This document shows, piece by piece, positions 1 to 9,000 of a stretch of DNA of 64,000 nt. Both the position numbers and the translations under genes were made by a program. The DNA lies in assembly GCA_023391815.1 (NCBI GenBank), contig JAEWAF010000071.1, forward strand, positions 62,001-126,000, read 5' to 3'. Under the pieces are notes generated by a model. That model did no database searches. It saw only the letters and a list, made by a program, of their open reading frames with translations, and had not been told where the DNA came from. The first letter of the stretch is position 1, and every line of letters starts with the position of its first letter. This stretch comes from Pseudomonadota bacterium. Its GTDB lineage: Bacteria > Pseudomonadota > Gammaproteobacteria > Steroidobacterales > Steroidobacteraceae.

Positions 1-3000
1 GACGGTTCTGATCGTCGTAGAAGTAGTGGGTGGTCTGTCCGGACGCACCGTTGCGGGCGATCCAACCGTTGCCGAGTAGTCGACCGGAGTCGGCGACGCC
101 GTTGATGGTGACCACCGCCGCCTCGGAAAGGTTGTCTACCCTGACGCCATTGGCCGTCTGGCCGCTCTGGCCGATGGTGCGAATGAGGGTCCGGGCGTTC
201 GCCCAGCCAGCGGTGCGGACATCCAGCATCGCCTGCGTCGAACCTTCCTGGCTCTCGTACACCTTGAGAGTGGTGCCGGTAGCAGTGACATTCACTTCGA
301 TCGAATAGCGCGTATTCGTCTTCGATCGGCCGAGCAATTGCTCCTGACGAGTCGTGCCGTCGAACCAGACGGCGTAGATGTTGCCGTCGCGGAACAGAGC
401 GGTGTGATAGCGATTGGCAGTGCTAGCTGCGTTGTTATCGGCACCGATCTCGACGTACTGCCCCGCCGAAGTGGTCGAGGTCGTGATCTCGGAGCGGAAT
501 GCGTACGCGTTGCTGGCATTGATCGTTCGAATCGCCTGCCCCGTGAGCGCCACATTGGTCGGTGTGGCGGCGTCCCGGGCAGTGACGACGAGCGCGCCAT
601 TGCTGAGCTGCATGTACTGCGAGGTGGCGACGTCGACGCCAGTCAGGCCGGCGATCCCTTTCTCAAAATCCTGATCCCACAGCGCGGCCTGCGCCACCGC
701 ACCGGTGGTTTCGCGAATGATGTTGCCGGCGGCGTCGTATTCCGTCGTGTTGAGGGTGCCGTTCGGCAGCAGCGTGCCGATGCGGCGGTTCTGCGCATCG
801 TAGAAATACTGAGTTGTTTGCTCGCCGGTCCCGTCCGGCGACATCAGACCCTCCGCGATCGGAGTGCCGAGCCCGACGGTCTCGGTCATGTTGTCGACGA
901 AGATGGTGTTCGCGACCTGCGACGGGCCGCCGACGGTGCCGATGTAGCTGCGCGCGTTCGCCCAGCCCGAGGCAAGGAAGGTTTGCGAATCGGTGAATCC
1001 CTGGCTCCGCAACCGATCCTTCTCATAAACATACAAGGTGGTCGACGTTCCGGTCGTCGCCACCTCGACCACATAGGTTGTATTGGTCTTGACTTGACCA
1101 AGCTGCGTGACAGTGGCAGCGGAGCTCGAGCCGCGCTCCACCGATGAAAGCACGCCGTTCTGGATGCGCGCCAGATGCAGGCGTTGCGCTGTGCTCGTCA
1201 AACCATTGTCGATGCCGATGTCGAGGTACGTGCCCGCGACCGAATTGCCCGTCGTGAATTCGGAGCGATACACCACGCCGCTCGCCATCGCGGTAGAACG
1301 CGTGCCAGTGAGAACCGCCGTCTCCGCAGATGCCGTCGCGCGGCTGTTGACCGACAGCCGTCCGGACTGCACCTGCATGTATGGCGAAGTATCGACGTTG
1401 ACCCCAGTAAGTCCGCTGGCATTGGCGGAGAACTGCTGCTCCCACCTGGCGGAGCGAACCGGTGTGTTGTAACGAATCTCCCGAATGAGGTTGCCGACCA
1501 GGTCGTATTCGAAGCGGGTCAGAGCACCGCTGGCTGCGATGGTCGCGATCACCCGATTCTGCGCGTCGTAGAACTTGCGAACGATGCTATCGCCGGGCCG
1601 TTCGATGACGATCGCGCCGTTCACTACTGCGCCTGCGGCTGCGAGCTCGGAAACGTTGTCGACGACAACGGAGTTCTCGACTTGAGTGGAGGAGCCGCGC
1701 GTGCTGATGATGGTTCGCGCGCTGCCCCAGTCGGCGATCGTCGTGCTGTGGTTCCAGCCGGACTCCCGCGTCTGACCGCGCTGATACACATACACCGTGC
1801 TGCCGCTCGGGCCGGTGACAACCTCCACCACGTAAGTGGTGTTGTTGAGCAGAACACCCGTCGCGATCGTCGCTTCCGTGCGCAATCCAGTCGCGGGGTC
1901 GACCCACGCGGCAACGAGATCGGCACCTCGCATGACCACGGTATGGAAGCGCAGCTGTGTTCCAGTGGCTGCGTTTTCAGCACCAAACTCCACGTAACGT
2001 CCGGTGTTGGTCGCGCCGGTCGTAATCTCGCCCCGATAAGTGAAGGAGTCATTGAACGAATGCAGGCGGCTGCCGGTGACCGACGCCGTCGTGCTGACCG
2101 AGGATGCCCGCGTGCTGACGCGGAGTGCGCCGCTCTCGTAGCGGAAATAGTTGTCGTTCCAGCCGATGCTGCTGAAGTCCTGCGCGGTGAGGCCAACTGA
2201 CTGATTGCCGCCCGCATCGTTGGCTAGAGCCCATTCGCTCATGTTGTCGACGCGAATCGGATTCGTGCCGTAGTAGTGGTAGTACTCTCCCGAAGCGAGG
2301 TAGGTGCGGGCGTTGCCCCAGTCGGTCGCATCGACGCGATAGCTGAAGCCGTGAGCGCGATCGGAGCTCTTCCGGTACACGTACAAGGTAGCGCCGGTAC
2401 CTTCGACCACGACTTCGACGACATACGTCGTGCTGGCGATCAATTGACCCAGCAGGGTTGTCGCGAGAGCCGATTGGTCGCGGTCGTTCGTGGGGGTGTC
2501 ATCGGCGTTCGACCAAGACGATTCCACCGCATACAAAGAGCCGTGTTTGAACTGCGCGCCGAGCATCCGGAATAGATTGCTGTCCAGGCTCCGATCATTC
2601 GAGGCGCCGACGATCGCATTGTGGTCACCATTGTAGAGAGTGGCGGGCGTCGTCACCTCCGATCGGAACACGACCCCGCGGTCCTGCGAGTACAGCCGCG
2701 AGCCATGAACTGCATAGTCATGGGTAATGTGAGGCCCATACTCGTAGCCCGACTGGTAGACGGAAAGGCCTCCGTCCACATGTTGCATGAGGGTCCAATC
2801 GTCGAGCGCGGGCCCGAAGAGACCCGAAGTATCGGTGCTGAAATCCTGTTGCCACAAATACGGCCGCAGATAGGTCTGCAAAATTTCACTGACCGTCACC
2901 GTCGCGCTCGTCTGCCCATTCTGCCCGCGCGTGCCCACGCGCATGCGAGCGACGCCCCAATCGGTAGCGCTCGAAGTATTTGTATAACCCGAGCTGCGAG

Positions 3001-6000
3001 CACTGCCTTCAGCGTACACATAGAGCGTGCTGCCGCCGGAATGCGTGACTACTTCAACGATGTAGTTCGTGTTGTTACTGACGGCGCCCAGCAACTGAGA
3101 ATGTTCGCCGGAGCCGTCTCGATACACTGCATACACGTTCCCATTCTCGACGCGCGCGAAGTGATAACGACGCGTCGCATCGGTCGCCGCACCGTTGTCC
3201 GCGCCGACATCCACGAATCGACCGGTGCTGGTCGAGCCGGTGTTGAGTTTCGCCGAGAAAGTGACACCTTCGTTGAAGCCGAAGGTGCGATTACCGAGGA
3301 CGGTGGGATTGGTCGTGAGGGCCGTATTGCGGCTGGTCACCTGCAAGGAGCCGTTGCTACCGGCAGTGAAATAGTTGGGATCGAGGGCTCCGCCGGTGGT
3401 CAGTCCACCGGCGTCTGCGATGAAGTCCTGCTGCCAAGTATCGGGCGGGAGCCGCGCCTCGCTCAGGTTGTCGACATAGACGTCGGCTGCAACCTGACCT
3501 GGCTGGCTGCGAGTGGTGATGACCGTGTGCGCCGTACCCCAATCGGACGTCGCGCGGGCATGCGTCCAGCCCTCGTTACGCGTGCGGCTCTTTTCATAAA
3601 CCGTGACGACCGAGCCGCCCTGATAGGTGACGACTTCGACAACGTAAGTCGTGTCGGCCTTGACCATGCCGAGCTCGCCCAGCTGCACCTTCTTGGCGGG
3701 CGAGACTGCATCGGTCGGATCGTAGTAAGTCGCATAGAGGCTGCCGTTCTCGAATACCACGGTGTGATATCGAGCCGTCGTGCCGATCCCGCCGTTGCCG
3801 GCGCCGATATCGAGATACTGACCGGCAGTGCTCGAGCCGGTCGTGACTTCGGAACGGAAAACGGTTCCCGCGCGGAAATCCTGTTCGCGCGTGCCGGCCA
3901 GAGATGTCGTCTGAGTCGACGCGACCGCTTGGGTATGCGCGCGCAGACGGCCACTGACCAGCTGCAAGTACGGCGAGGTAGCAACGTCCGTTCCCGACAG
4001 CCCGCTCGCGCCCGACGAGAAGTCCTGAGTCCACAACGGGGCATAAGTCGGCGAGTTGTGCCGCCACTCGCGCGTAACGTTGCCGTAAAGATCGTATTCG
4101 AACGTCGTGTAATAGCCATCCGCATCGATGGTGTACGAGAGACGGCCGTCGCCGTCGTAAACGCGGCGGCTCACTCGATCGGTCGGGCGATAGAGCGTGG
4201 CGAGCTCGGTGGCATTGAACTGCGTCACTTGATTGCGCAGCGTCGAGTCGACGGCGACCGTCGAGGTGCGCTCTTCGATGATGCGGCCCGCGCTGTCGTA
4301 GATCGTCGCAACCAGCGTACCGTTGCTGGAAATGGTTGCGATCTGCCGTCCGGCGGTGTCGAAGAATTTTTGCTCGACCGTGTCGTTCGCCTGGAACAAC
4401 GCTTGCAGCTGCGTCGGACCGTAGCCGCTGACGGCATCGCGCTGAGCTTGCGTTAGAGCGGTCTGCGAGGTCCGCACTTCGGCCACGACGCCAGTCGCTG
4501 TGTAGCGAGTGACCGTGAGAATGCCTTGCGCGTTGATCGTGCCGATCTGGCGCCCGGCATCGTCATAGAAATGTTGAACGAACGTATCGTTGGCGCGTTC
4601 GGCGACGATCTGGCCATTGACCAGTTCGCCCAGCGAAGTGGCCTCGGACAGGTTATCGACCGTGATCCCCGTTTCTGTCTGCCCCGGCGCAGCGACCGTG
4701 CCAACGGTGAAGCGCGCGCTGCCCCAATCGTTCACGCTGCTGGTGTGAGTCCAGCCGGTGCTACGTGCGCGACCTCTTTCATAAACGTTGAGTGTGCTGC
4801 CACTCGGGCCGGTGACCACTTCGATCACATAAGTCGCATCCGCTCGGACTGTACCGAGCAGCTGCATTTTTTGCGGACTGCCCGGATCGTTCGGATCGTA
4901 ATAGGCCGCGTACAGCTGGCCGTTCTGAATCACCGCGGTGTGATATCGCGCACCGCCGTTTGCGGCGCCGTTCTCCGCGCCAATGCGCAGGTGCTGACCC
5001 GTCAGTGAGGAGGCCGTTGTGACTTCGGCCCGGAATACGACACCGTCGCTGAACGTATGTGAACGCGTGCCATGCAAGGACACAGTGCCCGCTATGGCGT
5101 CCTGCGGCGTGACGACCAGCTTACCGTTCTGAATGCTGAAATACGGCGACGTCGAAACGTCCGCGCCGGCCAAGCCGTCGGCTGAAGTGCCGAAGTCCTG
5201 ATACCACAGCGCATAGGACGGTGTCGCGGTGTGGTTGACGACACGCACGACGCGACCTTCGCTGTCGTAGTACTGCGTGACGATGGTCGTCGGCGTTTCG
5301 GTCGTCGGCACCGCCGACAGACCGGTATCCGTTCTGACCAGGCGGCCCACGTTGTCGTAAGTGTAACGAGTGACCGACAGCTCAGGCGACGTTTCAGTCT
5401 CGAGCTGGTTCAGCGCGGTGTATGTATAGCGGGTGACGCGATCTTGTGACGTCGGGATCGGACGGACATCGTTGATCCGTGCATTGCGCGTCCAGGCGAG
5501 CGCCGGGTTCGAGTATTGGATCACGCGCGCGACATTGCCCGCTGCGTCGTAGCGCGTTTCGGTCAGATAGCCCTCGGCGTCGATCTCCCCGACCCGCTGG
5601 CCTTGCGCGTTATAGATGTTGTAGCTGTGTTGATCGCCAGCATTGGCCGCGGGTATCAACTGCTCCAGCGAGCCGGTGGTGCGAAGCGCTGCGTTGGTTC
5701 GCGTCGCATAACCGACCGTTTCAATCAATTGACCGGCCGCGTCGTAACGTAACTCGGTCAGGAAGCCTTCGGCGTCGAGTCGACCGCGCACCAGTCCGTC
5801 CGCGTCGTAGAACACGCGAGTGAGACGATCGGCGGCCGTGGAGACGGTGACGATGTCGCCGACACCCGGATTGGCGGGCAACGTCGCCGTGTCGATGGCC
5901 GTTGCGAAGCGCACTTCGTCCGTGACTCGACCCGCGCCGTCGTAGAACGATTGCGTGACATAGCCTTCCGGATCGATCGAGTACACCCGACGATCGGCGG

Positions 6001-9000
6001 CGTCATAAACGAACCGGGTTTTTTGATCCGCGGCGGACGTCGCCGGACGAATGCTGCTCAATGCCACGTCCAGCGGAACGCCGGCGCCATTGGTCAGCAC
6101 AGAGGTATTGATGCGATTCGCGTAACGAATGCGTGCCGTAACATTGTCGTTGGCGTCGTAGACGATTTCGGTCAGCGAACCGGTGGCGTCGATCTCGGCG
6201 ATGACGCGGCCGGCGGTGTCGTAGAGGCGATGCGTGCGCGAGCCGTTCGGATCCTGAACGTAACGCAGACGACCGAGAGTGTCATAGCGATAGCTCGTGG
6301 TCGCGAGCGTTTGACCCGTGATCGAATTGTTCTGCACGACCGACACGCGCTCGCCCGCGCCGTTGTAAACAGTGACGGTATCGAGACCGTCCGCGAGCAA
6401 CGTGCTGACGCGATTGCCGACGTCATCGTAACGATTGAAGGTCGTGATGCCTCGCGCGTCGACCGTGGTCAGCATGCGATTGAGACCGTCATAGGTATAA
6501 GCGGTCTGCGAGCCCCGGCCGTCGAAGGTCAACAACAACTGGCCGGCTTGATCGTAGAAGTACAGCGTGCGCGAGGCGGCGCTGTCGAACACGCCCGCAC
6601 CGGCGGTATCCAGCACGGCATAAGTCGTTACCTGCCGGACCTGACCGCGGAAGTCATATTCATAGTCGGTTCGTTGCGCTTGCGACGGCGGCACCGTCGT
6701 CACCCAGGCGATGAGTTGCGCTTCAGTCAATTCGGCGTCGGCGGCGAGACCGCCCACCGGATAGCTCGCCAGGGTGTAGCTCAGCTCGGTTTCGAGCTGA
6801 CCTTCGTCGTCGTAACGTCGCTCGATGACACGACCCTCGGCCGTGATCGTGAAGCGAAGATGATGTTCGCTGTCGTAAACGTAACGTGTGGTCAGCGGCT
6901 CGCTCGGCTGCGCGCTGCCGGCGCCGTCCGGATCCGCCACGAGATAGGCAGTCTCGGTGACTAGTTGGTTGTATGTGTCGTACGTGCGAACGATCGTGTT
7001 GCCGGCCGCGTCGCGCGTGAGTGTCAGATTGCCCGCGTCGTCGTATTGATACGTCGTGGTGCGATTCAGCCCGCCCGGATCGCTGGTGGTGGCGATGATG
7101 TTGCCGTCGGCGTCGTAGTCGTATTCGGTGCGGAGCGCGAGGCCACCTTGCGCCACCGTGATCGCAACTACACGACCTGCGGTGTCCTGTTCATAACGAG
7201 TGACGACGCCCGCCGTTGTGATTTCGGTTCGCAGATAGGACGAGGCGCCCGTGCCACCGCCTGAACTGGTGCTGTAGTTCAGCGTGACAGGAACAGTAAG
7301 AGATAAACCTGCGGTGAGCGTCGGATTGCCGAGCGCCGATTGCAGTGCTGTCACCGCCTCGGTTGCGTTCGTTCCATACAACGTTTGAGCGATGCTGGCC
7401 CACGTGTCGCCGCTGTGCACGGTGTAGTAGCCGGGCACCGTGGTTGTAACGGCAAGCGTTGACGGGAAGTGCCGGAGATGCAGCCCTGTCGTCAGGGTCG
7501 GCGAGCCCATCGCGGCTTGCAACGCGTTGCCCGCGGCAACGGAGTTGACTCCATAGAGGGTGTTCGCAAGCGACTGCCACGTAGCGCCACTCGGCACCGA
7601 GTAATACGGCGTGCGATCGAAACGCGAATGATAAACCGAAGGCGCCACGCCGTCGGCCTGCACCCATACGATGAACGGATCGCCGGATCCATCGACCGCG
7701 GAGAACACCTGATCCGGCCGCTCCTCGCGACTCTCGAGCAGCGTGGCCGATCCCCACGCACCCGCGGTAAAGCGATTTACATACAAGTCGACGCCGGTGC
7801 CGTTCTCCTGCACCCACGCGACCACGCCCACGCCGTCAGCAAATGAGAGCGTGATCGAGTGCTCCGAACTGATATTGTCATTGCTGCTCTCCACCAGCGT
7901 GGCCGCACCCCACGTCGCGGTGGCGGCATCGTAATGGCGGGCATAAATGGATCGCGCCGTACCATCGTCTTCGGTCCACGCGATCAGCGCGTTACCATTC
8001 GCGTCCACCGCGATCTCGCCGCCCCCGGCACCGTTGGGCCCGGCCTGCAATGAGATCTGCGGGCCCCACGTGCCAGTCGCCACGTCGTAGCGACGAACGT
8101 GCACGCCGTCGCCCCACATGGCGAAGGCATTGCCCGAGGCATCGAATGCCAGTCGCGGATTGCGATCGCCATCCGCGTCCAGCAGCTGGATGCTGCCGAA
8201 CGACTGCGTAGTCGCATCCCAGCGCACGCTGTGAATGCGGAACTCGGAATCCGTCGTCGAAAATTGACGCCACAACACCGTGACATTGCCGTTGGCGTCG
8301 ATGCCCACCTTCGGATGCATCGCTTCTTCGTCACTCGTGTCCAAACGAGTGGGCGCAGTCCAAGTGCCATTTTCAAGCCGCGATAGATAGACGCTTTCGG
8401 CGGTGCCATCGTCTTGCATCCAGGCGATGGCGGCGTGACCGTTCACCATCGAGATCGATGCGCCATCCGGCCACTCGTTCACCATGCCGGCGGCGCTCTC
8501 CAGCAACTGAGCCGTGCCCCAGGTACCGGTCGCGCCGTCGTAACGACGTGCATAAAGAGATCTGGCCGTGCCGTCGCTCTGCGCCCACGCGACCACCGCA
8601 TCGCCAGTCTCGCGATCGACGGTCAACTGCGGCGCCATCGCGGTTTCCCCGCTGGAATCCAGCACGGTGGCCGTACCCCAGGTGCCGGTATTCGCATCGA
8701 AGCGGCGGACCAGCACGTCCGTACCCGCGGACCATACGGCGATCGCATTGCCGTCGGCATCGGCCCCGATTCTCAAGCCCACGACCTCGTCGTCGCTGTC
8801 ATCCAGCTTGATGGGTGTGGTCCAACTGCCCGAGGGCGTCGTGAGCACCGAGCCGTTCAAGTTGTGATTTTGAATGAGCGTGGTCGCGAGCTCGCTCCAA
8901 TTCACGGGAGCGTTGTATGAACCGGACGTCGTGTACGCGATGCTGGAGGGAACGTTGAGCGTGATACCGGTCGTGAGCGTCGGGTTTCCAAGCTGAGTTT

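Noticed and set aside
2621..4456. A 611-codon plus-strand frame opposite the giant gene
   Set aside because: Antisense to recognisable YD and jelly-roll sequence; composition is that of a reverse-strand shadow.
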